Positions 17,377 through 24,208 of a stretch of DNA of 64,000 bases are shown one piece after another. Under the pieces are notes generated by a model. The model ran no database searches and was not told the DNA's origin. It saw only the letters and a list, made by a program, of their open reading frames with translations. The DNA is from Lachnospiraceae bacterium (lineage in GTDB: Bacteria > Bacillota > Clostridia > Lachnospirales > Lachnospiraceae). Position 1 is the first letter of the stretch. Every line of letters begins with the position of its first letter. Made by a program: the position numbers and the translations under genes. The stretch lies in contig JAFOEY010000044.1 in the NCBI GenBank assembly GCA_017387565.1, positions 17,220 to 81,219 of the forward strand, read 5' to 3'.

Positions 17377-18893
17377 ATGGAAGAAAAAAGTGGAGTTTTG
17401 ATTCAAAACGAAAAACAGGCAAACAGAGCCGTAGCAAAAGTCATGCAGATTACATTTGTGATGTTTACTTTAGTTTATTTGCTGAATGTATTTGGAATTT
17501 TTGTTGTCGATATGGGAATCATGACGTTTGCATATATTGTCGGATCGATTTTATTATGGATTCCGACTTTGATTGTATTCGTCGGAAAAAATCAGCAGCC
17601 ATATGTGAAATATATTTTAATCATCTGTGCAGTTATATTCGTTACGGTTGCGGCAACTACCTTAGGATATCACGTTGTTTTGCTATATATCTATGCGATT
17701 GCCATCGCAAGCCTTTATTTTTCCAAAAAACTGAATATATTGACTACCGTATTATCGGTTGTGGGAGTATCGCTCGGACAGTGGCTGGATTTTGTTTTGA
17801 ATACGCTGCCGGATAAGAATTTCCCAAATTTATATAAATTGTTTGTATATGGAATTTTACCAAGGGCATTGGTTTTAATTGCCATTGCTGCTATTTTTAC
17901 CATGTTATGCGAAAGAACAGCCGGAATGTTGTCTAATCTTCTGAATGCCGAAGAGCAGGAGAGAATGATGAATCATATGAAGCAGATGCAGGAACAGTCC
18001 AAACAGACTTCGGACGAATTGCTGCAAATGGTAAAAGAACTGTCTGTTATTACAGAGTCCTCTATGAAAGCAAATGAACAGATTACGGATGAGACAGGCA
18101 GTGTGCTGCAGTCCTTTAGTGAAAATACGAAAGAAATCACCGGTATGAATGAGCGGACACAGGACATTCATGCCCGGTTGCTCGCACTTGGTACTATGAA
18201 TGAACAAGTTGCTGAGTTAGCAAAACAGGTTAATTTGACAACAAAAGAAAATCAGGAAAAATGGACGATGCAACGAAGAGCATGGAAAAGATACATACAA
18301 GCGCGGGTCAGTGTAAGGATGTTATTCTGGAATTAGGTGAGAAATCAAAAGAAATTCTGGATATTATACGCGTGATTACCGGAATTTCCAATCAGACAAA
18401 TATTCTGGCATTAAATGCATCCATAGAAGCAGCAAGGGCCGGAGAACACGGTAAGGGATTTGCGGTTGTTGCCGGACAGATTCAGAAATTGTCTGAGCAG
18501 ACAAAAGCAGCCGTTGATAATATCGGAAAAATTGTAACAGAAGTTGTTCAATATACAGATAATGCTGTTTCCGTTATGGAGCAGAGTGTTCAGTTGACCA
18601 AGGCCGGAATGGAAAGAATTGAAGAAGTTGGTAATTCCACAGCTTTGATTACCGCCTCCAATAGCCAAATGTCTGATCAGATTTTGGAAATGGATAAGAC
18701 AGTGGAAAATATTAAGTCCCAGAGTGATGAAGTGGCCAAAGGAATGGAACAGGTGCACTCCAATACACAGGGAAATTATAATGCAGTGGAGCATGTTGCT
18801 GCCGCAACCCAGGAGAATACTGCCGGTGTGGCAGAAATTGAAAACCTGGTAGAGAGAATTAAAGTGCTTGCATACAAAGCAGCCCAAAGTTAA
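17377..18893 (+). pseudogene. Methyl-accepting chemotaxis protein, split by a -1 frameshift
   Basis: The first frame (from ATG 17377, GGAGGG just upstream) encodes about six membrane helices (residues about 25-185) with no periplasmic sensor, then a helical linker. It leaves the MCP frame at about 18260 and ends at 18336. The second frame continues perfectly from 18261: IIRVITGISNQTNILALNASIEAARAGEHGKGFAVVA is the conserved signalling tip that contacts CheA/CheW. The switch is at GGAAAAATGG: one extra A restores EKMDDATKSM. It could be a true lesion, a sequencing/assembly error in the A-run, or less likely programmed slippage. As written the receptor cannot signal. It would sense an intracellular or membrane-embedded cue if intact. 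Confidence 0.85.
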
Positions 18894-18946
18894 GGATAAA
18901 TGGTCTTTTACCCTTAGCTTTGTAAAAAAGAGGAAGGGAAAAGAAA

Positions 18947-20290
18947 ATGAAGAATATAGCGAAAAAAGAATATTTAAAAAGACTGCTGATCATTGCTGTC
19001 CCTATCATGTTAAGCAATCTGATCAGTCAGGTACAAATGTTGATCGACAGAATTTTTCTCGGTCATGCAGATAATTTATATATGAGCGCACTTTCCAATG
19101 TTACATCATCGATATGGACAACCGTGTCCTTTTGCTTTTCTTTGTCTGTAGGTGCCTCTATTTTAATCAGTCAGAATGTCGGAGCCAATAACAGAGACCG
19201 AGTGGAAGAATATGCCGGAGCCCTGATTAAGTTTAATAACATTGTTCCGGTATGTCTGTTTTTCTTCTGGTTTTTCTTATCGGAATATGTTTTCCGGATC
19301 ATGCACGTGTCAGAAAATCTGATGCCGCTTTGTATAAGCTATGCGAGATTTTATGCACCGGTTTTTCTATTAACAGGATTGGCGGCGTCGCTTAGTGTCA
19401 TTCTTCAGACCTCCAATTATACAAAACCGATGATTATTTACGGAATGATCCGGGCCGGATTAAATATTATCTTGGATTATATTTTGATTTATGGAAAATT
19501 GGGATTGCCGGCACTTGGAATCACAGGTGCAGCGATTGGAACCACCATTGCTGAATATGTGGGAGGCATGTATGTTTTATTTGTCTTTTTTACCAATAAA
19601 AAGCTGATTACACGCCCTACTTTCCGGAGTATCAAAGGAGCAAAGCTCTTTACTTATCTGTCTTCTGCAAAGCTGGGATTAAATACGGCTTTGGAAGATT
19701 TTGCATGGAATTTTGGTAATTTGTTTTTGATACGGTTGTTGAATAACATCAATGAACTGGCAGCTGGAATCTATTCTATTATTTTCGGTGTGGAAATTCT
19801 TGCGGTTGTGCTGGTTGGTGCCATCGGAAACAGTACGATGACTCTGACTTCGGAAGCGGTCGGAAAAAAAGATGTGGCACAGTATAAGGGTGTCTGTATC
19901 TGCGCTTATGGATTGTGTTCTATCGTATCGGCATTCATGGTGATATTGGGAATTGTTTTTCCCGAGCAAATTGTTGCTGTGTTTACCAAGGATGCGTCCA
20001 TTATTGCGTCAAGTGCCATCTATCTTTTTCTTATGGGAATCAATCTTTTTTCCAAGTCGGCAAATATTATTGTCGGAAATACCATTCGTGGCAGCGGAGA
20101 CACACGCTGGATGTTATATACCCAGCTATTAGGAACTGTGGGCATCATTTTAATCAGTTCATTTTTTGTCAACATCTGCGGCTTCGGAATCATTGGCGTA
20201 TTTCTGGCCGTATTAGTGGATGAAGCGGTAAGAGCGGCAATCAATTTTTTCCGGTATCTGAGGATTGTGAAAAATTGGAAATATTCATAA
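18947..20290 (+). CDS. MATE-family multidrug/toxin efflux transporter
   Basis: 447 residues with twelve predicted membrane helices in two MatE halves. The N-terminal half opens RLLIIAVPIMLSNLISQVQMLIDRIFLGH, and the second repeat starts near residue 240 (LNTALEDFAWNFGNLFLI). MATE proteins export cationic compounds with Na+ or H+ antiport. GAGGAAGGG lies upstream of the ATG. It follows the chemoreceptor by 53 bases. Substrate unknown. Confidence 0.92.
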   Translation: MKNIAKKEYLKRLLIIAVPIMLSNLISQVQMLIDRIFLGHADNLYMSALSNVTSSIWTTVSFCFSLSVGASILISQNVGANNRDRVEEYAGALIKFNNIVPVCLFFFWFFLSEYVFRIMHVSENLMPLCISYARFYAPVFLLTGLAASLSVILQTSNYTKPMIIYGMIRAGLNIILDYILIYGKLGLPALGITGAAIGTTIAEYVGGMYVLFVFFTNKKLITRPTFRSIKGAKLFTYLSSAKLGLNTALEDFAWNFGNLFLIRLLNNINELAAGIYSIIFGVEILAVVLVGAIGNSTMTLTSEAVGKKDVAQYKGVCICAYGLCSIVSAFMVILGIVFPEQIVAVFTKDASIIASSAIYLFLMGINLFSKSANIIVGNTIRGSGDTRWMLYTQLLGTVGIILISSFFVNICGFGIIGVFLAVLVDEAVRAAINFFRYLRIVKNWKYS

Positions 20291-20445
20291 TTTATTTGTA
20301 TTACTGATTATTTTTGTTTCTTATAGATTAGGAAAAGAATGTAGCACGAAAAGAAAGTGCATAAAATGACAATTAATATAGAGTAGAGAGAAGTACGAAG
20401 GAAATATATGTTACGAGTAATAGAAAAGACGATGCAAAAACGATT

Positions 20446-20901
20446 GTGACATGGTGTAAGGACGAAGAGGCTTTTTATAAATGGAGTGCCGGAATCATGG
20501 GAGAATATCCGCTTACCATACAAAGGTTAGAGGAAGCAACGAATGGAAGAATCGACAATGACCGGTATTTTCCTTTTGTTGCAGTGGATGACGGGCGTGT
20601 TGTTGGATTTTTTACATTACGACATCCGGAAGGTGTAAACGACGAATTGCGTTTTGGATTTGTCATTGTAGATCCGGAAATCAGAGGTAAGGGTTACGGA
20701 AAGAAAATGCTGCAGTTGGGACTGAAATTTGCATTTGAGGTATATGGTGTAACGAAAGTCTCATTGGGCGTTTTCGAAAATAATCCGAATGCGTATCATT
20801 GTTATTTCGCCGTTGGATTCCGGGAAACCGGGGAAGTGGAATGGTATGAGATGGGTGATAGAAAGTGGAAATGTATTGTGATGGAGATTAAAAGTATCTA
20901 A
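20446..20901 (+). CDS. GNAT-family N-acetyltransferase, probable frameshift at the N-terminus
   Basis: GNAT fold: FVIVDPEIRGKGYGKKMLQ is motif A with the acetyl-CoA loop (R/Q-x-x-G-x-G type), and VFENNPNAYHCYFAVGFRETG is motif B. The listed start is the GTG at 20446, but it has no ribosome site and family homology continues upstream in frame (RKDDAKTIVTWCKDEE). A good ATG at 20408 with AAGGA before it reads MLRV in another frame and hits a stop. One missing base near 20417-20425 would join them into MLRV..RKDDAKTIV. So the gene is either frameshifted or the sequence has an indel. The end of the gene runs into a copy of the tail of the DIP1984-like gene found 1.2 kb downstream. Confidence 0.75.
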   Translation: MTWCKDEEAFYKWSAGIMGEYPLTIQRLEEATNGRIDNDRYFPFVAVDDGRVVGFFTLRHPEGVNDELRFGFVIVDPEIRGKGYGKKMLQLGLKFAFEVYGVTKVSLGVFENNPNAYHCYFAVGFRETGEVEWYEMGDRKWKCIVMEIKSI

Positions 20902-20925
20902 TGCAACGACCTTTAATAGAAAAAG
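20890..20925 (+). repeat. Remnant of the 3' tail of the DIP1984-like gene (copy 1)
   Basis: GTATCTAATGCAACGAC and flanks match 22056-22090 at about 80% over some 38 bases. In the second copy this encodes KVSNATTFVEIA, the C-terminus of the DIP1984-like protein; here the same frame reads KVSNATTF then diverges. The two copies bracket the XRE and DIP1984-like genes in direct orientation. Confidence 0.65.
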
Positions 20926-20969
20926 CAGCGGATGATACATGATTTATATTATTAGGAGGAAGGTGCCCT

Positions 20970-21290
20970 ATGTTCCCTTTAATTAACAAACGAGAAACCG
21001 GAATTAACCTACGTAGAATTATGGACATACGTGGGATTACACCGATAGACGTGCAGGAATATCTTGGACTTGGTTGCGTGCAGAGTGTATACCGTTGGCT
21101 GGATGGTATCAATATGCCAACGATTGACAATCTGTATGCACTAAGTGAATTGTTTCAGGTTCCGATTGATGCAATTGTGCGTGGAAATAGAGCGCCGATA
21201 GCATCGGATGCTGTTATTGAAACGTTTGATTCACAGGAAAAGAGATTGCGTGAATACTATGAGAAGCTGTATGAGAAACATGCAGCATAA
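20970..21290 (+). CDS. XRE-type helix-turn-helix regulator
   Basis: 106 residues. INLRRIMDIRGITPIDVQEYLGLGCVQSVYRWLDG is the helix-turn-helix; NMPTIDNLYALSELFQVPIDAIV is the usual XRE continuation. The C-terminal 35 residues form an acidic helix. AGGAGGAAGG lies just before the ATG. It precedes the DIP1984-like gene by 139 bases; no operator is obvious. Confidence 0.82.
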   Translation: MFPLINKRETGINLRRIMDIRGITPIDVQEYLGLGCVQSVYRWLDGINMPTIDNLYALSELFQVPIDAIVRGNRAPIASDAVIETFDSQEKRLREYYEKLYEKHAA

Positions 21291-21429
21291 AAATGAACTA
21301 GGTTTTGTTTTGAACACATCTTTGACAGAAACAAATTGAATTACAAGTTCAATGACATTTAGAATTTCCTCCTTTAAAATTGCTTTTAGAGATAACACTT
21401 TAGAAACAAATTTTTAGGGAGGATTTTTT

Positions 21430-22092
21430 ATGAGCGAAAAGATGTTGATAACACAGGCTCTGGATGAAAGAGACCTGTTAGTAAAAAAGATAGCAGACAA
21501 GATTGCTAAGGCAAGCTTTGTTGATACGATTAAGCTAAATGAAGAAAAAGTTTATGCAAAACGAATTAGCAAGGAAGAGTATGCCAAGGAAGCGGAGTCG
21601 GCATATCAACAGATTGTTGATTTGATTGATCGATTCCAAAAGATTGACGCTGCCATTGTTGCTTCCAATGCGAGGACAGAAATTACTACTTCTTATGGAA
21701 CCTTTACGGTTGCCGGGGCTATCTCCCTTAGAAGCAGACTTCGCTGCATGGGCGCTTATGGTGCTGACGCGGATTTTGAAGGGAGACTTCAGAAAAAGCT
21801 GGCAAATGAATATAGTGAGCGTGTCCAGTTTTGTGACAGGAAGAACAGTCAGTTGCAATCCACCGCAGAGGAAATGCGCCTGAGTATTTTGGGAAAAGAC
21901 AGTAAGACCAAGGACGAAAAGCCTCTGGGCGTCGTAGAAGCCTATGTAAAGGAGAATACAACGGAACTGGTGGATCCGCTGGATGTCAAAAAGAAGGTGG
22001 AAGCGTTGGAAGAAAAGCGTAACACACTTTTGACAGAACTGGATACACAGATAAAGGTATCTAATGCAACGACTTTTGTTGAAATAGCATAA
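21430..22092 (+). CDS. DIP1984-like (septicolysin-type) coiled-coil protein
   Basis: 220 residues, largely helical. The start MLITQALDERDLLVKKIADKIAKA, the middle IVDLIDRFQKIDAAIVASNARTEI and the end LDTQIKVSNATTF match the layout of the DIP1984 family by eye; I could not confirm it by search. Family function is not established. GGGAGG lies at 21418-21423. A partial second copy of its last 12 codons lies after the GNAT gene. A tRNA-like sequence follows about 105 bases downstream. Confidence 0.55.
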   Translation: MSEKMLITQALDERDLLVKKIADKIAKASFVDTIKLNEEKVYAKRISKEEYAKEAESAYQQIVDLIDRFQKIDAAIVASNARTEITTSYGTFTVAGAISLRSRLRCMGAYGADADFEGRLQKKLANEYSERVQFCDRKNSQLQSTAEEMRLSILGKDSKTKDEKPLGVVEAYVKENTTELVDPLDVKKKVEALEEKRNTLLTELDTQIKVSNATTFVEIA

Positions 22093-22196
22093 GATTATTT
22101 GCCTGCATTACGAAAACCTCAAATCCGGCTTCCCTGTAACAGGGTTACGTTACAAAATACAAGTATACCAAATCTGATTAAATTGGGTTGCTAACT

Positions 22197-22269
22197 TTAA
22201 AAGAGGCGCAATTGGTTGCGTACATGACTAGTAATCATGAGGTTGTAGGTTCGAATCCTACCTTTAGTT
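22197..22269 (+). ncRNA. tRNA-like sequence, anticodon loop reads AGT (Thr)
   Basis: A D-arm GCGC-AATTGGTT-GCGT (22206-22221), an anticodon arm CATGA-CTAGTAA-TCATG with seven-base loop (anticodon AGT), variable AGGTT and a T-arm GTAGG-TTCGAAT-CCTAC are all intact and correctly spaced. The acceptor stem is defective (about five of seven pairs), position 8 is A rather than U, and no CCA is encoded. It is therefore a decayed tRNA, a tRNA-like RNA or an integration scar rather than a normal tRNA. The surrounding gap 22093-22472 also has a CCCTG-TAA-CAGGG hairpin (about 22131) and an AACGGTT/AACCGT hairpin (about 22312-22340), no gene. Confidence 0.5.
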
Positions 22270-22472
22270 AAAAAGTTGGTTTGAAAATGATGTATTAAAA
22301 CATCTCTAACTTAACGGTTTTGTGTCTTGTTTGAACCGTCAAAGGTAAATCTTCAACGATTTTGTTCTTGAATGGTTTTAGGTGAAGTAAAAACTTTCGT
22401 GTAGACATAGAAATGTGTTGAAATCCATGAGAAAGGTTCGGGCGGTAAGCCGGTTAGCCGGAGGTAATCCTC

Positions 22473-22664
22473 ATGGCTGTAATGTGGGCATATATGAAAA
22501 AAGAGGATGGAGCCGTGGCGAAAGCTGCGGCTTTCATTCTATTGAATCGCATAAAAAAGACAGATGTGCTTAAAGATGCATATAAGGATGCCGTATTGGC
22601 TGCACTTATCCTGATGATAGAGAAATCCGGAGATGAAGATAAAGATATGTTATCGAATATTTAA
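22473..22664 (+). CDS. Small hypothetical protein, 63 residues
   Basis: GGAGG at 22460-22464 with correct spacing supports the ATG at 22473. The product MAVMWAYMKKEDGAVAKAAA... is amphipathic helix with an Ala/Leu-rich middle (AAFILLNRI, AVLAALILMI) and acidic end; it may associate with membrane. It is preceded by a long structured leader with a GGCGGTAAGCCGGTTAGCCGG tract. I do not recognise the family. Confidence 0.5.
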   Translation: MAVMWAYMKKEDGAVAKAAAFILLNRIKKTDVLKDAYKDAVLAALILMIEKSGDEDKDMLSNI

Positions 22665-22686
22665 GTAACCAAGAAATATAGTGAAA

Positions 22687-22713
22687 TTTGAGGTGCCAAA
22701 TTGGCACCTCAAG
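22687..22713. repeat. 27-bp palindrome, family copy A
   Basis: Arms TTTGAGGTGCCAA and TTGGCACCTCAAG around a central A. It is one of three palindromes in 700 bases with the same design (half-site YTTGARGTNNCAA). Arm substitutions are matched on both sides. No T-run follows, so it is not a simple terminator. Confidence 0.8.
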
Positions 22714-22723
22714 TGGAAGTTGC

Positions 22724-22750
22724 CTTGAAGTCGCAATTTGCGACTTCAAG
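22724..22750. repeat. 27-bp palindrome, family copy B, at the toxin promoter
   Basis: Arms CTTGAAGTCGCAA and TTGCGACTTCAAG around a central T, perfect over 13 pairs. Its right end lies 19 bases before TATAAT (22770-22775), where a -35 element should be, so it could be an operator for the small toxin promoter. Confidence 0.8.
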
Positions 22751-22769
22751 TTTAAGTATCAATTGTAAA

Positions 22770-22775
22770 TATAAT
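22770..22775 (+). promoter_or_regulatory. -10 element of the type I toxin promoter
   Basis: TATAAT with AT-rich surroundings, 68 bases before the toxin ATG. The -35 region is weak and coincides with palindrome B. The resulting mRNA would have a GC-richer 5' leader (CCCGGGTAGTTGGGGGACG) that could hide the ribosome site. Confidence 0.55.
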
Positions 22776-22842
22776 ATACTTACCCGGGTAGTTGGGGGAC
22801 GTGCTCTCATCCGTTCCGAGCCTTATGGAAAGGATGATGCTT

Positions 22843-22926
22843 ATGAGTACATATGAGGAATTTATGATAATCTTAACCATAGCGTTACTGATTGTAGCAA
22901 TTCTGAATGTAAAAAATAAGAAGTAG
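22843..22926 (+). CDS. Holin-like type I toxin, 27 residues
   Basis: MSTYEEFMIILTIALLIVAI plus a short lysine tail (NVKNKK). One hydrophobic helix after MSTYE and a basic end is the pattern of the small holin-like/TxpA-type toxins of Firmicutes, which insert in the cell's own membrane. AAAGG lies at 22829-22833. A stem (AGTAGCCGT/ACGGCTACT) starts at the stop codon, and an opposing promoter lies about 115 bases downstream, as expected for a toxin controlled by a convergent antisense RNA. In-frame ATGs at 22834 and 22837 are less likely starts. Confidence 0.7.
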   Translation: MSTYEEFMIILTIALLIVAILNVKNKK

Positions 22927-23031
22927 CCGTCCTGCTCTCTGGAAAAAGTTTAGGAACGGCTACTCTTAGTAGTTTATTAATAAATTTTCGCCGGGACGGG
23001 TGAAGTGCACTCACCTTCCGACTGCCTTGTT
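22915..23031 (-). ncRNA. Putative antisense antitoxin RNA
   Basis: A strong minus-strand promoter (23038-23066) would start an RNA near 23031 that runs into the 3' end of the toxin mRNA. The stem AGTAGCCGT/ACGGCTACT (about 22919-22965) is followed on this strand by TCTTATTTTTT, a good terminator. GTGCACTCACC-TTCCGACTGCCTT at 23005-23028 resembles GTGCTCTCATCCGTTCCGAGCCTT in the toxin leader (22801-22824). Such shared repeats let the antisense RNA pair with the leader, as in Fst/par-type systems. Confidence 0.6.
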
Positions 23032-23037
23032 AAGTAT

Positions 23038-23066
23038 ATTATAGGCAATTGTTTTGAAAAATTCAA
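23038..23066 (-). promoter_or_regulatory. Sigma-70-type promoter of the antisense RNA
   Basis: Read on the minus strand: TTGAAT (23066-23061), 17-base spacer, TATAAT (23043-23038). Near-consensus on both hexamers. Confidence 0.75.
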
Positions 23067-23114
23067 CACAAAATAAAGATAACTATTGATAAAACAAGGG
23101 AAAGGAAGAATTTT

Positions 23115-23347
23115 ATGAGAGAAATCTTAGCTAACAAAAATAGATGTAAAAAGTGTGGAGATATTATTGAAAGCAAATCTGGGGGATATTAGATGTTACG
23201 GATGATTCGAATTTTGACTGGAATGGATTTTATGAGAAACTGGATCAAAGGTATAGAAAGTTTGAGGATTCCATAAAGTTTGATGTTAATAATCAAGTGA
23301 AGTATAGCTTTGAAAATTTTGTGGACTATTGTTGGAATAATAAATAG
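23115..23347 (+). pseudogene. Remnant of a small CxxC protein (DUF7695-like start) broken by frameshift/deletion
   Basis: With GGAAGAA upstream, ATG 23115 opens MREILANKNRCKKCGDIIESKSGGY and stops at 23190-23192. In another frame the sequence carries on as protein-like text, ILDVTDDSNFDWNGFYEKL to CWNNK, ending TAG 23345-23347. The first part resembles the N-terminus of a small zinc-ribbon family; the second part is unassigned. It is likely a decayed or chimeric gene. Confidence 0.45.
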
Positions 23348-23349
23348 AA

Positions 23350-23380
23350 AACTTGAAGTTCCAATTTGGAACTTCAAGTT
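23350..23380. repeat. 31-bp perfect palindrome, family copy C
   Basis: Fifteen perfect pairs around a central T at 23365: AACTTGAAGTTCCAA and its reverse complement. It shares the half-site pattern of copies A and B with compensated changes. It lies directly upstream of the ribosome site of the gene at 23394. Confidence 0.85.
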
Positions 23381-23393
23381 GGAAGGAGGGAAA

Positions 23394-23669
23394 ATGGCTA
23401 AGAAATTAATACATATCTGCGAAGTATGCGGCAAGACAGAGATTATGACGCCGGAGGAAGCATTTAACGATGGCTGGGATTATCCGCCAAGGATGGGATC
23501 ATTTGGCATTGTGTCACCGAGGACATGTGGTAATTGCCCTATAAATCTCACAGTATGGTGGGCATTGGTATCTGATAAGAAGTCGATATCAGAGTTGTCA
23601 GAAAAGCAACGAGAAACTATAAAGAGGATTCAGGGAGAACCTGAAAGTATTATACCGAAGGAGAATTAG
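23394..23669 (+). CDS. Small cysteine-containing hypothetical protein
   Basis: Start chosen at ATG 23394, with GGAGG at 23385-23389; an upstream in-frame ATG at 23310 would cross the palindrome. 91 residues: CEVCGKTE near the N-terminus and CGNCPINLTVWW in the middle give two CxxC pairs that may bind zinc. PPRMGSFGIVSPRTC separates them. Function unknown. It starts a run of small frames leading to the higBA promoter. Confidence 0.6.
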   Translation: MAKKLIHICEVCGKTEIMTPEEAFNDGWDYPPRMGSFGIVSPRTCGNCPINLTVWWALVSDKKSISELSEKQRETIKRIQGEPESIIPKEN

Positions 23670-23672
23670 ATC

Positions 23673-23732
23673 ATGATACCAACATTATACGAACCATTAA
23701 GAAATGAACTAGAGGGGGAAGATGATGACTAA
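23673..23732 (+). CDS. Very short frame with ribosome site (19 residues)
   Basis: AAGGAG at 23659-23664 precedes ATG 23673. The peptide MIPTLYEPLRNELEGEDDD is acidic. Its stop overlaps the start of the next short frame (ATGACTAA). It may be a leader or a remnant. Confidence 0.25.
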   Translation: MIPTLYEPLRNELEGEDDD

Positions 23733-23781
23733 CCTCGGTGCGTTAAAAGAAATTATTACCAAAAAGGTAATGAAAACTTGA
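23725..23781 (+). CDS. Very short frame with ribosome site (18 residues)
   Basis: GAGGGGG precedes ATG 23725. The peptide MTNLGALKEIITKKVMKT is basic-amphipathic. It overlaps the first HigA operator candidate and the -35 element, so its transcript would compete with the higBA promoter. Confidence 0.25.
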   Translation: MTNLGALKEIITKKVMKT

Positions 23782-23825
23782 AGCAAAAAAGCGGATATGA
23801 TATATTATTGTTACCATTATGGTAA
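23756..23825 (+). promoter_or_regulatory. higBA promoter flanked by two identical-type operators
   Basis: TTACC-AAAAA-GGTAA (23756-23770) and TTACC-ATTAT-GGTAA (23811-23825) are the same inverted repeat with different spacers, centres 55 bases apart. Between them lies TTGAAG (23778-23783), 17 bases, TATATT (23801-23806). The second site covers the expected start of transcription. This layout fits autorepression by the HigA antitoxin, perhaps with looping. Confidence 0.7.
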
Positions 23826-23860
23826 TAATAAAGAAAGGAGCTGAATATAATAATTTGAGT

Positions 23861-24208
23861 ATGACAATTTTGTATAAGAATAGAACTGCAAAAGAACAGT
23901 TTTGCTCTGAATACAAGAAGAAATGGAGATACCCAGACCAAGTAAAGAAAAAACTTGAGGCAGCAGAGACTTTTATTATTAATTCGGACTCCTTGTTGGA
24001 CGTTGCAAATTATCCACCTTTTCATTTTGAGAGGTTAAAAGGAAATAGAAAAGATGAATGGAGTATTAGGCTTGGCAATACTGGATATTGAGTAACAATG
24101 ATTCCTTGCGACGACAACGGGAATGAAATTGTTGATGGAGACATAATAGCTCAGTGTAAAATGATAAAAATAGTTAAGGTAACGGAGGTGTCTAACCATT
24201 ATGAGTAA
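23861..24208 (+). pseudogene. higB: HigB-type (RelE/ParE family) toxin, interrupted by an in-frame TGA
   Basis: From ATG 23861 the frame gives MTILYKNRTAKEQF...YPPFHFERLKG...WSIRLGNTGY, then TGA at 24089-24091, then in the same frame VTMIPCDDNGNEIVDGDIIAQCK to SNHYE and TAA at 24206-24208. The usual family text at this point is GYRVT, so a CGA arginine codon has become TGA by one C-to-T change. The ribonuclease toxin would lack its last 38 residues and is probably dead. The restored stop overlaps the higA start by eight bases, the normal higBA arrangement. Confidence 0.8.

Noticed and set aside
22687-23380. CRISPR array from the repeated palindromes
   Set aside because: Only three copies, unequal spacing, sequence divergence in arms, no cas genes. 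No CRISPR array is visible anywhere in the window.
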